A stretch of 64,000 bases of DNA, taken from CAYSWV01 sp964434865. GTDB taxonomy: Bacteria; Cyanobacteriota; Cyanobacteriia; Thermostichales; Thermostichaceae. The translations under genes were made by a program, and so were the position numbers. The stretch is from positions 62,001-126,000 of the forward strand of contig CAYSWV010000004.1 in NCBI GenBank assembly GCA_964434865.1. The letters are read 5' to 3'. Under the pieces are notes generated by a model that worked only from the letters and a program-made list of their open reading frames with translations, did not search any database and had not been told where the DNA came from. This document shows, piece by piece, positions 55,466 through 64,000 of this stretch (its first letter is position 1; the number at the start of each line of letters is the position of its first letter).

Positions 55466-57772
55466 CTATTGCATCACTCGTAACTGTTCTTCCCGCCGGA
55501 TCAGGCTATCACACAAAACCTTAACAATATAGTCTTGGAGGGCATGGGATAGATCAGGGTGAGCCTGCTTCATAGATTGAAAAGCGGTAGGAGACAGATA
55601 GAGCAGGTGGGTTTCAGTATCTGTTACTACTCGCGACGAGAGCGGTTCTTTTCCAAAAAAACGCATTTCGCCTAAAACATGGCCCTGGGTGCAGGTTTGC
55701 AGACGTTTAGTCCGACCATCTTCAAAATCCAGTAAAACACTCACTTGACCAGCTGTAATAAAATAGATCCCAGATGAGTCAGATCCCTTGGCAAAAATAG
55801 GCTGATCACAAGGTAGTTGCAGGGGATCAAGATAAGTCAAAAACTGTTGAGATTGGATCTCAGTCAGCATCACCTGGAGTGCCTCGGGTAAACTTTTAAC
55901 GCTCTCAACCCGATCATCATCGACACTTGATAGGAGCTGACTTTCCATAGGCTCCGCCCAATTTTGAAGGAGTTGAGTCTCTGCCCACTCCAACGCCCGA
56001 TCCATATCTGGAAAAACGTGGCAGATTTCTCCAGGTTCAAAGCCCTTACCTCGCACTAGTCTCTCTTTAAAAGGTTCAGATAAATTAGTCAATAAGAGTT
56101 GGAAGTGTTGTTGCTTAGCTAATTTAAGGATCTTACCCATAGTTGATACTGCAGAAGCATCTAACCCCTTAACTTGCTTGAAGTCCAGCACTAAATAACT
56201 CAAGTCTGCAGGAGTGTGAGATGAGGCTGCATCCGATCCTTTCAAGGCCCGATCACAGATATGCTTGAGCAAATACGGAGCAGTACCAAAAAAGATAAAC
56301 CCTTGCAGTTCAATTAAATGAATACAGTCTCCTTGTTGAGTTAGGTATTCCTGCTGTGAGGAGGATCGCCCCACATTGCTGCGAGTTGAGTCACCTGAGT
56401 ATGTGGCTTTGATCACAGCTAATTGGCTGTAGGCATAGGCAAAGTGTAAGACCGTTAGGAGAAATCCCAAACCGATCCCCTGCAGTAACCCAAATTTTGC
56501 CACCGTGATTAACATCACAATGATGATGCTGTAAGAAGCCAAGGTTAATTGCGACCACCCCTCCACTAACCATTGGATAAAGAGAGAGATCCCTAAATAA
56601 AGGATCAAGCTCCCTAAAATAGCCTGAGGGAGATATCCCAAAAAAGAGGTTCCTAACCCCAACACAGCGATGACAGGGATGAGAGTAAACACACCCGTTA
56701 ATCGATAGGGAGCTTGCATATCATGAGCGAGCACCGTGCTGGGTAATGCTTGAGTTCCTACCATCCCAGACAGTAAGCCCGAGCTGAGATTGGCACAGCC
56801 CACAGCAACCAGTTCCCGATCCAGGTTGAGATCTCGACCAATGGCTAGTTCAATCGCGTTATTACTAAGTAACAGAGACAAAAGGGTGACAATAGATACA
56901 GTTAGCATGCTACCCATCTGAGTTCCCAAGACCGACCATTGCACCTGAGAGAGTGCCTGGGGAGTCAAGAGTTGTCCCATACCATGGGTTCCGCCAGAGA
57001 AGATCTGCAACAACAACCCCGCCTCTCGAGCTTCGCTTAAACTGGTGTGAGTGATCGCCAAGGCTCCATAAAAAATCCCGGTAGACAGCAATAACACAGT
57101 AGGGATCACCATAAAATGCTGGATTTTTCTAGAGGCAGCTAACAAAATGAGGGCAAAGCCTACACCGGGTAACCATCGCAATAGCTCATCGGCTTGAACC
57201 AGCATGGGTAAGGTTTGAAAAGTTAACGGCAGATCGGTAGTGATCTGGATAAAACCACTCACCAATAGCCAGCCAGTACCCACCATAAACCCACCTACAA
57301 CTGGGTAAGGAATCACTCGAATCCGGTCACCTTGCTTCGTCAAACCCAGAACTAGAAACAGAAGCCCTGTAAATATTGACACCAAAGCAATAGCCGCAAG
57401 TACTGTAATCAATAAAGTCTCTGGGGGAGCTTCGGCCTGTTTCAGTGACTGAGCAATGGATTTAGCCAAAACAGCTAGCAAGACGGTAGGAGCCGCTAGG
57501 GGTGTCGCAATCATACCCGGATAGGCACTCAGTAATGCCACCACCACGGCAATAATCCCTGTACTTAACACCGTCATCCCAATACCAACCGGGATTTGAT
57601 CAGACAGGGGCCAAACAAAAATCAAAGTGGCATAGGAGATAGCCCGAATTACCCCAATCATTCCAATCACTAAGCCTGCGATCAGACTTGAGACTAAAGT
57701 GTTTAGATTTAAAAAGGGATGGGATAGCGTTGAGCGTTGATTAGAAGAGTCACTCGTTGTGGTTTGCGTCAT
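55466..57772 (-). CDS. SulP-family anion transporter with STAS and cyclic-nucleotide-binding domains
   Basis: 768 residues from ATG 57772; a GTG 12 bases upstream is possible. The N-terminal 440 residues are a multi-helix SulP transporter (LVSSLIAGLVIGMIGVIRAISYA, STVLAHDMQAPYRLTG, GSLILYLGISLFI). A STAS domain starts near 476 (DLSYLVLDFKQVKGLDASAVSTM). From about 644 a cNMP-type domain follows (GSDSSGIYFITAGQVSVLLD, GHVLGEMRFFGKEPLSSRVVTDTETHLL). It may carry sulfate, bicarbonate or another anion; the substrate is unproven. The cyclic-nucleotide domain suggests direct control by a small ligand. Confidence 0.92.
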   Translation of the reverse strand: MTQTTTSDSSNQRSTLSHPFLNLNTLVSSLIAGLVIGMIGVIRAISYATLIFVWPLSDQIPVGIGMTVLSTGIIAVVVALLSAYPGMIATPLAAPTVLLAVLAKSIAQSLKQAEAPPETLLITVLAAIALVSIFTGLLFLVLGLTKQGDRIRVIPYPVVGGFMVGTGWLLVSGFIQITTDLPLTFQTLPMLVQADELLRWLPGVGFALILLAASRKIQHFMVIPTVLLLSTGIFYGALAITHTSLSEAREAGLLLQIFSGGTHGMGQLLTPQALSQVQWSVLGTQMGSMLTVSIVTLLSLLLSNNAIELAIGRDLNLDRELVAVGCANLSSGLLSGMVGTQALPSTVLAHDMQAPYRLTGVFTLIPVIAVLGLGTSFLGYLPQAILGSLILYLGISLFIQWLVEGWSQLTLASYSIIIVMLITVAKFGLLQGIGLGFLLTVLHFAYAYSQLAVIKATYSGDSTRSNVGRSSSQQEYLTQQGDCIHLIELQGFIFFGTAPYLLKHICDRALKGSDAASSHTPADLSYLVLDFKQVKGLDASAVSTMGKILKLAKQQHFQLLLTNLSEPFKERLVRGKGFEPGEICHVFPDMDRALEWAETQLLQNWAEPMESQLLSSVDDDRVESVKSLPEALQVMLTEIQSQQFLTYLDPLQLPCDQPIFAKGSDSSGIYFITAGQVSVLLDFEDGRTKRLQTCTQGHVLGEMRFFGKEPLSSRVVTDTETHLLYLSPTAFQSMKQAHPDLSHALQDYIVKVLCDSLIRREEQLRVMQ

Positions 57773-57905
57773 CGATCCAAACACCAGAGACTGACAATCT
57801 CACAAGTTTCAGACTGTATAGCTGTTAGTGTAATGGATCTGTAGTCTTAAATACCATCAGCTTGACAGTCTCTGGTGTGGTTTGAACAATGACAGCATTA
57901 ATAGG

Positions 57906-59555
57906 TTAGGCCAGGCAAGCAGCTAGATCACGTTCAGGGGTGGTAATCGCCTTAAGACCATAGGTTTCGGATAAAAGCTGCAGGACATTGGGTGAAATGA
58001 AGGCTGGTAACGTTGGCCCCAGACGAATGTCTTTGATCCCTAGGTGTAACAGCGTTAGCAATATGGCTACTGCTTTTTGTTCATACCAGGAAAGGATCAT
58101 AGACAATGGCAGCTCATTGACCCCCACATTAAAGGCCTGGGCCAAAGCGATCGCAATTTGAATCGCTGAATAGGCATCATTACATTGCCCGACATCCATC
58201 AGGCGGGGTAGTCCTTCAAGCGTACCTAAGTCTTGATCAAAAAAGCGAAACTTACCACAAGCTAACGTCAAGACAATGCAATCATCAGGGACTTTTTCAA
58301 CAAATTCAGTAAAGTAAGTGCGTCCTGGCTTGGCTCCATCACACCCTCCCACTAAAAAGAAATGTCGGATCTTGCCCTGTTTGATAGCTGCGATCACTTG
58401 GTCAGCCACGCCTAAAACAGCATTTCGAGCAAAACCCACCATCACTGATTGATCTGGAGCAGCAGTGGTAAATCCAGGCAGCGATAAAGCCTTTTGGATC
58501 ACAGGTGTGTAATCGGGGATCCCATTCGCTTGACTGGCTAAATGGCTGAGATGGGGATACCCGACTGGGCCTAAGGTAAACAGCTTGTCACTGTAATGAT
58601 CATGGGGGGGCATGAGGCAATTGGTGGTGAGCACAATAGCACCCGGAAACTTAGCAAAGTCTTTGGTTTGATTTTGCCAGGCTGTACCGTAGTGACCATA
58701 AAGATGAGGATAGCTCTGCTTCAATTTGGGGTAGCCATGAGCAGGTAAGAGTTCACCATGGGTATAAACAGTAATATCAGTACCAACGGTTTGGTTTAAA
58801 ACAGCTTCAAGTTGACGAAGATCGTGACCTGACACCAAAATAGCTTTACCGGGTCGGGGATTTAGCGGTACTGATGTAGGAACAGGATGACCATAGGTAT
58901 TGGTATGGCCAGCATCCAATAGTTCCATAGCCCGTAGATTACTCTCACCCACTTGTAAGGCCAAGGTGACCCATTGATCTAGAGCTAGAGTCGCATCGTC
59001 TATAGCAGCCAGTGCTCGGTAAATAAAGGCATAAAGCTGATCATCTTCTGGGCCCAATTCGAAAGCGTGAAAGGTGTAGGAAGCAACACCCTTGATGCCA
59101 TAAAGTACCGTTAATTTAAGTGAAAAAATATCAACGGCGTCAGGGCTCACTTGGCTGATAAATTTTAAGGCAACCGCTTCCCCTTGCTCAATCAAACTAT
59201 CTTCAAAATCAGGTTCAAAGCTTGAAATAGGGGGCCAGTCAACCCGAGATTGGGCTGGCTGCACCTGGTCTTTGATCCCTTCTCGTAAGGCGATAGCTGT
59301 TCTGATCAAGTCCTCAAAGCGGCTGGGGCTAAAATTCACGTTGGTCATGGTGGCAAATAGAGCTTCACAGGTAAACACATCCACCGTGTGAGTGTCAATC
59401 CCATTAGCTTTAGCCAAAAGTGCAACCGGTGCTAAGCCTCTCAGGCAGTACATCAAGAGATCCTGGATGGCATTCACTTGAGGGCTTTTACCACAGGCCC
59501 CAAATTGGTGGCATCCATCCCCACTGGCGGTTTGTTCGCATTGTTCACAAAACAT
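57906..59555 (-). CDS. hcp: hydroxylamine reductase (hybrid cluster protein)
   Basis: 549 residues from ATG 59555, which has AAGGA at good spacing; a GTG 18 bases upstream is less likely. The N-terminal cysteines follow Cx2Cx8Cx5C (MFCEQCEQTASGDGCHQFGAC), typical of the 4Fe-4S proximal-cluster class. Later GHDLRQLE, THGELLPAHGYP, TNCLMPP, VGGCDGAKPGRTYFTEF, CGKFRFF and QCNDAYSA hold the hybrid-cluster ligands. Hcp reduces hydroxylamine and NO under low oxygen or nitrosative stress. It is divergent from a Crp/Fnr regulator with a palindrome between them. Confidence 0.96.
   Translation of the reverse strand: MFCEQCEQTASGDGCHQFGACGKSPQVNAIQDLLMYCLRGLAPVALLAKANGIDTHTVDVFTCEALFATMTNVNFSPSRFEDLIRTAIALREGIKDQVQPAQSRVDWPPISSFEPDFEDSLIEQGEAVALKFISQVSPDAVDIFSLKLTVLYGIKGVASYTFHAFELGPEDDQLYAFIYRALAAIDDATLALDQWVTLALQVGESNLRAMELLDAGHTNTYGHPVPTSVPLNPRPGKAILVSGHDLRQLEAVLNQTVGTDITVYTHGELLPAHGYPKLKQSYPHLYGHYGTAWQNQTKDFAKFPGAIVLTTNCLMPPHDHYSDKLFTLGPVGYPHLSHLASQANGIPDYTPVIQKALSLPGFTTAAPDQSVMVGFARNAVLGVADQVIAAIKQGKIRHFFLVGGCDGAKPGRTYFTEFVEKVPDDCIVLTLACGKFRFFDQDLGTLEGLPRLMDVGQCNDAYSAIQIAIALAQAFNVGVNELPLSMILSWYEQKAVAILLTLLHLGIKDIRLGPTLPAFISPNVLQLLSETYGLKAITTPERDLAACLA
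58147..58154. repeat. HIP1 octamer
   Basis: GCGATCGC inside hcp. Confidence 0.9.
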
Positions 59556-59613
59556 GATCAAGAGGTCCTTCACTACTTGAAACCAGCTTAAAAGCGGAAA
59601 CCATCTACTGACA

Positions 59614-59627
59614 TTGACTTAGGTCAA
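59614..59627. promoter_or_regulatory. putative Crp/Fnr-type operator, TTGAC-N4-GTCAA
   Basis: A perfect palindrome, TTGAC TTAG GTCAA, between divergent hcp and the Crp/Fnr gene: 59 bases from the hcp start and 64 from the regulator start. The 5-4-5 geometry fits Crp/Fnr dimers, and TTGAC-type sites are described for HcpR-like regulators of hcp. Binding by the adjacent protein is inferred. Confidence 0.65.
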
Positions 59628-59690
59628 GCAACTAGAACTCCAGATTTTTTTCAGATTTGGTAGGATAGGTTTCAGTCATTAGATCCACTC

Positions 59691-60377
59691 ATGTCAACCT
59701 CAGATCCGGAATGTTTGCTTGCCTGCTTGGGAGCAGCTCAACTTTTTCAAGGGTTATCTCAAGACGAACTCTGGGCTCTGGCTCAAATTGCTCAACTCCA
59801 GATCTATGCCAAAGGCGAGAGTCTCTTTCATCAAGGCGATGCTGGGATAGGCTTCTTTGTGATCCAAACGGGTCGAATCAAAGTTTTTCAACTATCTGCC
59901 ACAGGTCGTGAACAAATTTTACATATTTTTGCTGAGGGTGATCATTTTGCCGAAGTTCCAGCTTTAGATGGCCAGCCTTTTCCAGCTTCAGCCGCCGCCT
60001 TAGATCCCACTCAGGTGCTTCTATTTCCTCGCCAAGCCTTTTTAGATTTGCTCTATCACAACCCTACTCTTTCGATCAATCTATTGAAGAGCTTTGCCCG
60101 CCATCTCCGGCGATTCTCTCGACTGGTTGACAACTTATCCTTGCGAGAAGTACCTGGTCGCTTAGCCGCCTATCTTTTAGCCTTAAGTGAACAAGCCCAT
60201 AACAGTCATCAGATCGAACTTGACATTAATAAAGGACACTTAGCCGCTCTGCTAGGTACTATTCCAGAAACATTATCCCGAGTGTTTTATAAGCTCACTC
60301 AAGATGGCGTCATTGATGTTGAAGGATCTACAATTAGACTACTAGATCTCACCCGTTTACAGCAGCTAGCAGAATAA
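59691..60377 (+). CDS. Crp/Fnr-family transcriptional regulator (HcpR-like by context)
   Basis: 228 residues. A cNMP-like sensor domain (about 15-125; GDAGIGFFVIQTGRIKVFQLSATGREQILHIFAEGDHF), a dimerisation helix, and a C-terminal winged helix with LAALLGTIPETLSRVFYKLTQDG as the recognition motif. The Fnr Fe-S cysteines are not evident: only two cysteines are near the N-terminus (residues 8 and 12), so a heme or ligand sensor is more likely. The divergent hcp gene and the palindrome between suggest it activates or represses hcp in response to NO or related signals. That is inference from position. Confidence 0.9.
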   Translation: MSTSDPECLLACLGAAQLFQGLSQDELWALAQIAQLQIYAKGESLFHQGDAGIGFFVIQTGRIKVFQLSATGREQILHIFAEGDHFAEVPALDGQPFPASAAALDPTQVLLFPRQAFLDLLYHNPTLSINLLKSFARHLRRFSRLVDNLSLREVPGRLAAYLLALSEQAHNSHQIELDINKGHLAALLGTIPETLSRVFYKLTQDGVIDVEGSTIRLLDLTRLQQLAE

Positions 60378-60416
60378 ATGTCCGATAGACTACTTAAAAA
60401 CCAATGCTGCTCTTCA

Positions 60417-61094
60417 TTAAGGAACAGTAGCTAAGTTTAACGGATCTAGAGGTTGTCCTTCAGAGCTGATCAATTGGCCTTGTTTTAATTCCCATCTCAC
60501 ATCGGCAATCGATAGGAGTTCTTCTGGATCATGAGTAACCACGATGATGGACCAGGATGGTTTCAAGGATTTCAATAGATCGATTAATTGTTGTCGGACT
60601 GACCAATCCAAGCCTGCAGTGGGTTCATCGAGGAGCAACAAAAAGGGGCTACGGATCAGTTGAACAGCCAAAGCCAAACGTCGTTGTTGACCGCCACTGA
60701 GTTGGTTGGGTGAGCGATTTAGGGCCATCTGATCAAGACCAACTTGGGCTAAAGCTTGCCGGATCTCAACTTCACGTAGTTCGGGATGGCCAAACCGGAT
60801 CTCTTCTAAAATCGTGAGTCCACAAAAGTGACGTTCAGGAAACTGAAAGACAAGGCCAGCCAGAGTGCGTAATCGAGCGGGTGTTAAGGGGCTTCCTTGC
60901 CAGGAAATCGATCCACGAGTCGGTTTGGCCAGTCCAGCCAGCATCTCTAAGAGCGTACTTTTGCCAGCTCCACTTTCACCCACGATCAGACCCAATTGAC
61001 TGGCCCCTAATTCAAAGGAGATATTTTGTAAAATTGGCTGAGGAGAGGAGGCTGGATGATACGTTAATTGGCGAATTTGAAAAGTCACAACCAT
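60417..61094 (-). CDS. ABC-type ATPase (cobalt/ECF-like, single domain)
   Basis: 225 residues. Walker A is GESGAGKST (39-47), Q-loop is LVFQFPERHF, signature is NQLSGGQQRRLALA, Walker B is FLLLLDEPTAGLD, and the H-loop His is in IVVTHDPEEL. Sequence is nearest to EcfA/CbiO-type energisers of vitamin and metal importers. No membrane component is adjacent, so it probably pairs with a distant permease. Its start overlaps the previous small gene by 10 bases, so the two are co-translated. Confidence 0.9.
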   Translation of the reverse strand: MVVTFQIRQLTYHPASSPQPILQNISFELGASQLGLIVGESGAGKSTLLEMLAGLAKPTRGSISWQGSPLTPARLRTLAGLVFQFPERHFCGLTILEEIRFGHPELREVEIRQALAQVGLDQMALNRSPNQLSGGQQRRLALAVQLIRSPFLLLLDEPTAGLDWSVRQQLIDLLKSLKPSWSIIVVTHDPEELLSIADVRWELKQGQLISSEGQPLDPLNLATVP

Positions 61095-61327
61095 TCCTCT
61101 AAACGGCCTAGTTGATCACGTAAGGCAAAGGTGAGTTCTTGATACCAGTCTTGCAAACCCATCTGATCAACAGATTTACGCAACACCTTTTGACAACGGG
61201 TGATATGAGCCAGAGCTTCGGGTGAGACTGACTCCCGTTGGGCTTGTTGTTCAAAGAGGGCCAATTCGGTTTGCAGATACAGAATCAGGTTAGCTATATC
61301 CTGGGGATGAGGGGGCATCGATGACAT
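61085..61327 (-). CDS. small conserved hypothetical protein upstream of ABC ATPase
   Basis: 80 residues from ATG 61327 (TTG 61333 and ATG 61318 are alternatives). It is helical and acidic with Gln/Glu/Leu-rich segments (LILYLQTELALFEQQAQRES and RKSVDQMGLQDWYQELTFALRDQLGRLEEWL). It has no membrane span. The stop overlaps the ABC ATPase start by 10 bases, pointing to a functional pair. Function unknown. Confidence 0.7.
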   Translation of the reverse strand: MSSMPPHPQDIANLILYLQTELALFEQQAQRESVSPEALAHITRCQKVLRKSVDQMGLQDWYQELTFALRDQLGRLEEWL

Positions 61328-61476
61328 GATCAATTAGATAGGACTCACTCAACTAGCTTAGCGTTGCGGTTACAGAAATTGTGAGGGTGATCTTAGAATT
61401 GGTGGCTTCAGTTGATCAAAAAGTAACCCTCTGTGGCCCAGTCAAAACCTTGAGAGGGCTCTAAACCCTTGAGAGT

Positions 61477-62508
61477 TTAAACAGCGCCGCACTTGATCAG
61501 AGATTGTGCTGCATCTATGATCGCGGTCTGAGCCGAACGAGGGTGCCAACCCAAGACTTGTTGGGCTTTTTCAAATGAGCAATAGCGCTTGCGATCAAGA
61601 TCAGGGATCACTTGCTGTAAGGCTGGGTTGAACCAGGACAAAAGCCGGAGCATCCAGCTGGGGAGATACCGACTAGGCAGCTTCTGACCATAGGTGGGGA
61701 ACTCTTGCCGTAATAGATCTGCGATGGCTTCAAACACCATAAATTCTTCAGCAACAATAAATCGCTCCCCAGCCGCCGCTGGATGATCTAAAGCCAGGAT
61801 ATGAGCCGCAGCGACATCTCGCACATCCACCACTTGATACCCTAGTTGAGGTAAGCCAGGGAGTTTACCACTTAGTAATTGTGTGACCACTTCAACCGAC
61901 GCTGAAAAATCTGGACTCAAAACAGGTCCTAGGACTAAAGCAGGACAGATCGTGGTTAATTCTAGGCCTGCTCCATCGTGATCGATAAACTCCCATGCGG
62001 CCCGCTCGGCCAGGGTCTTCGATCGGGTGTAAGCAGTGTTGTCCTGTAAGTAGCTGGGATCTGACCAATGGGACTCATCAAAGACAGCTGGAATTAGACC
62101 TCGAACCCCATACATCACTGCAGCAACAGAAGACGTCATCACAACTCGTGACACCTGGGCGGCTTGGGCTGCCTTTAAAACTCGCAGAGTTCCATCTCGA
62201 GCCGGGGCTATCAACCCGTCTGGATCTCTGGGCAACACAGTTGGAATCGGTGAGGCGGTATGGATGACAAACTCACAACCAGCGACTGCCTGAGTCCAGC
62301 CTTGATCTGATAGTAGATCAGTAATGTGGATCTCAATGTCATCAGCCCGTTGATGATGAGAACGCAACAGCGCTTTAGTTTGATCAGCTTTGGCCTGACT
62401 GCGAGCTGTTCCCCGCACTTGATAGCCCCGATCAAGTAGGGCTAGCGCAATATGTTGGGCAATAAAGCCCGTTATCCCAGTTAACAAGATAGACCTAGAG
62501 GTGGGCAT
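61477..62508 (-). CDS. NAD(P)-dependent epimerase/dihydroflavonol-reductase-like oxidoreductase
   Basis: 343 residues, extended short-chain dehydrogenase. The N-terminal ILLTGITGFIAQHIALALLDRGYQVRGTARS holds the TGxxGxxG cofactor site, VIHTASPIP the active-site loop, and AYTRSKTLAERAAWEF the Tyr-x3-Lys catalytic pair. Order fits DFR/anthocyanidin-reductase-like enzymes that reduce aldehydes or ketones. No pathway partner is adjacent; the next gene upstream is a methyltransferase. Confidence 0.9.
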   Translation of the reverse strand: MPTSRSILLTGITGFIAQHIALALLDRGYQVRGTARSQAKADQTKALLRSHHQRADDIEIHITDLLSDQGWTQAVAGCEFVIHTASPIPTVLPRDPDGLIAPARDGTLRVLKAAQAAQVSRVVMTSSVAAVMYGVRGLIPAVFDESHWSDPSYLQDNTAYTRSKTLAERAAWEFIDHDGAGLELTTICPALVLGPVLSPDFSASVEVVTQLLSGKLPGLPQLGYQVVDVRDVAAAHILALDHPAAAGERFIVAEEFMVFEAIADLLRQEFPTYGQKLPSRYLPSWMLRLLSWFNPALQQVIPDLDRKRYCSFEKAQQVLGWHPRSAQTAIIDAAQSLIKCGAV

Positions 62509-62621
62509 GGAAATAACCAGTCGGGGCTTTATCGAGCCGTCCTATCATTAGATGGGCCATTTTATGACAAAACGGCAAGTTCTCAGTTTCTGGATCCAGC
62601 TAGGACTACTTTAGCTTGATT

Positions 62622-63692
62622 CTAAGCTGGCTTTTGGGCAACCCAATATTTACTGGCAAAGTGATTCTGGGTCGAAATATTGATAAAACCAGCTTGAGTC
62701 AGTCGCTGAGTCAAATCATCTTGAATATAGTCCCAATAGAAGGGTTCATGATACACAACTGGGAATAGCTCAAGTAGCGGCTGCAGAACTGAAGAATCTT
62801 GTTTTTGAATCGAATCACAGATCACAAACGTTCCCCCAGGTTGCGTGACTCGAAAACTCTCATTAATGACTTGTTGACGCACGGGGCCCGGTAGCTCATG
62901 GAAGAGGAAAACACAAGTAACACCATGAAAGTAGTTATCTTTATAGGGTAAGGCTTCTCCTCGAGCTTGGATCAGTTGGGGAAGAACACCAGGTTGTAAA
63001 GATAGACGCTGATTAGCTTTAGCCAGATAGGTGGGTGAGAGATCGATGCCATAAAGACTTGCTTTGGCAAAAGTTCCTCTTAGCATTTGTAGGGTTCGTC
63101 CAGTACCACAAGCGACATCGAGAAGTTGCCACCGCCCTGATGCAGTCTGGAATTGAGTCATGAGGCCTTGCTTTAAAGGAGCCAAGACCCGTCGTCGCAT
63201 CGCATCGGCAGCCCCACTAAATAAGATTTCAACCTGCAAATCATAGAGATCAGCTGACCGTTCACTTAAATAACCATCTGTTTGATAGTGAAAATTGCGT
63301 AAGTAGTATTTGGGATAGCCTTGAGTATCAATGTCAGGAGCAAAGTCTTGGAAACGCTTTTGATCGGATCGCTCCCAAAATCCGGGTTGATCTAGCCAAA
63401 CATAGGGATAGACACTACCATACTCCAACCAGGGAGCATCAAACAGTAAGGTTGTTGGGTAGATCCCTTGTTCTGCATCCTGCCAATCCACCTCAATCAG
63501 CTCATTTAGCCTTGCCTGCATCTGGCGGACAGTCTGTGGTGGTATCGTCATAGCTTCAGCATCATGGTTAGGAGTCGGTGCTGGGGCTAACCATTGTTTA
63601 GCCTGAATACTTAAGGCCTTATGAGCAACACTGAAATAACTTTTGCTCTGCTGGAGAATTTGGTAGCTAAGCTTCTCTAAAGAATGGGTCAT
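62622..63692 (-). CDS. SAM-dependent methyltransferase
   Basis: 356 residues. The SAM site is LLDVACGTGRTLQMLRGTF (around 190), with YGIDLSPTYL and FHGVTCVFLFHELPGPVRQQVINESFRV typical of UbiE/class I methyltransferases. The N-terminal 150 residues are an extension not part of the core fold. GGAG lies about 10 bases before the ATG. The acceptor, possibly a lipid or quinone, is unknown. Confidence 0.88.
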   Translation of the reverse strand: MTHSLEKLSYQILQQSKSYFSVAHKALSIQAKQWLAPAPTPNHDAEAMTIPPQTVRQMQARLNELIEVDWQDAEQGIYPTTLLFDAPWLEYGSVYPYVWLDQPGFWERSDQKRFQDFAPDIDTQGYPKYYLRNFHYQTDGYLSERSADLYDLQVEILFSGAADAMRRRVLAPLKQGLMTQFQTASGRWQLLDVACGTGRTLQMLRGTFAKASLYGIDLSPTYLAKANQRLSLQPGVLPQLIQARGEALPYKDNYFHGVTCVFLFHELPGPVRQQVINESFRVTQPGGTFVICDSIQKQDSSVLQPLLELFPVVYHEPFYWDYIQDDLTQRLTQAGFINISTQNHFASKYWVAQKPA

Positions 63693-64000
63693 GCAATCAT
63701 CTCCGGTCAGTCACCTTCAATCAAATGAGATCAAGATAGCAATCTTGGCTCTTACCCAACATGATAGTAGGCCAGCTGACAGACTAACAACAGCTCATAG
63801 ACGACTCTATTTCAAGGGTTGCCTCTATGGGTCCTCATTTGAGTTCTGTTACCAACCATGAATAGGTTTGTATGGATTTGCTACTGATCAGCCAATTTAC
63901 GTCTGTGAGTTTAGAGCTTATGGGTACGATATTAGCATCTTGCTTTTGAAAACCCACTACTGCCTGATGTCATCCCCGCTTCTTACTGATGCTAACCGCC
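63693..64000. other. non-coding right edge
   Basis: 308 bases up to the window end. No open frame, tRNA or strong hairpin that I can support; it may include the promoter of the methyltransferase gene at its left side. Confidence 0.5.

Overview
The window looks like a draft-assembly piece of a cyanobacterial chromosome with moderate GC by eye (not computed). The evidence is the gene content: a sterol-desaturase-like/short-chain-dehydrogenase fusion, a vWA-MoxR-associated (vMAP) helix-turn-helix plus AAA-like ATPase, a conserved pair ending in a DUF6745-like protein, a SulP transporter with a cyclic-nucleotide domain, a tRNA-Gly without encoded CCA, and four HIP1 octamers (all between 53.7 and 58.2 kb). 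The order or genus cannot be named from this sequence. One 100-base N gap lies at 18052-18151.

Layout. 1-12.9 kb: two translationally coupled, fully reducing type I polyketide synthase modules on the minus strand (KS-AT-DH-ER-KR-ACP); the second runs off the left edge just before its ACP. 13.1-15.2 kb: a small transglutaminase-like protein, tRNA-Gly(TCC) and ilvC. 15.3-33.1 kb: an accessory island, the most unusual part of the window. It has five divergent copies of a protein family I do not recognise (named here SDDYGE from its N-terminal motif). These are interleaved with two small P-loop-type sulfotransferases, one Stf0-type sulfotransferase with TPR repeats, a SDDYGE-Stf0-TPR fusion whose Stf0 domain looks catalytically dead, three radical SAM/SPASM proteins, a GT1 and a GT2 glycosyltransferase, and a NeuD/PglD-like acyltransferase. 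33.6-36.6 kb: an NTF2-like protein, the desaturase-like/SDR fusion, an AlkB-like dioxygenase and a secreted hypothetical protein. 36.9-43.1 kb: an RND efflux pair and a convergent histidine kinase. 43.4-64 kb: mostly housekeeping and general cyanobacterial genes (FAD oxidoreductase, AAA ATPase, lipoprotein, LysR regulator, tyrS, TIM-barrel protein, DUF6745-type cluster, TspO-like protein, PLP lyase, SulP transporter, hcp with a divergent Crp/Fnr regulator, ABC ATPase, NAD-dependent reductase, methyltransferase).

How the genes may work together. The 15-33 kb island has the parts expected for building and sulfating a glycan or glycolipid: sugar transfer, O-acylation, PAPS-dependent sulfation and radical chemistry. 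The SDDYGE proteins are the unexplained component; their C-terminal half resembles a GT-B-type donor-binding region, but this is a guess by eye. Reducing PKS modules, an Stf0 sulfotransferase, glycosyltransferases and an RND pump within 41 kb recall the logic of mycobacterial sulfolipid assembly. Linkage of the PKS and the pump to the island is not shown: ilvC and a tRNA lie between the PKS and the island. Near 59.6 kb, hcp and a Crp/Fnr regulator diverge from a perfect TTGAC-N4-GTCAA palindrome, a plausible nitrosative-stress switch.
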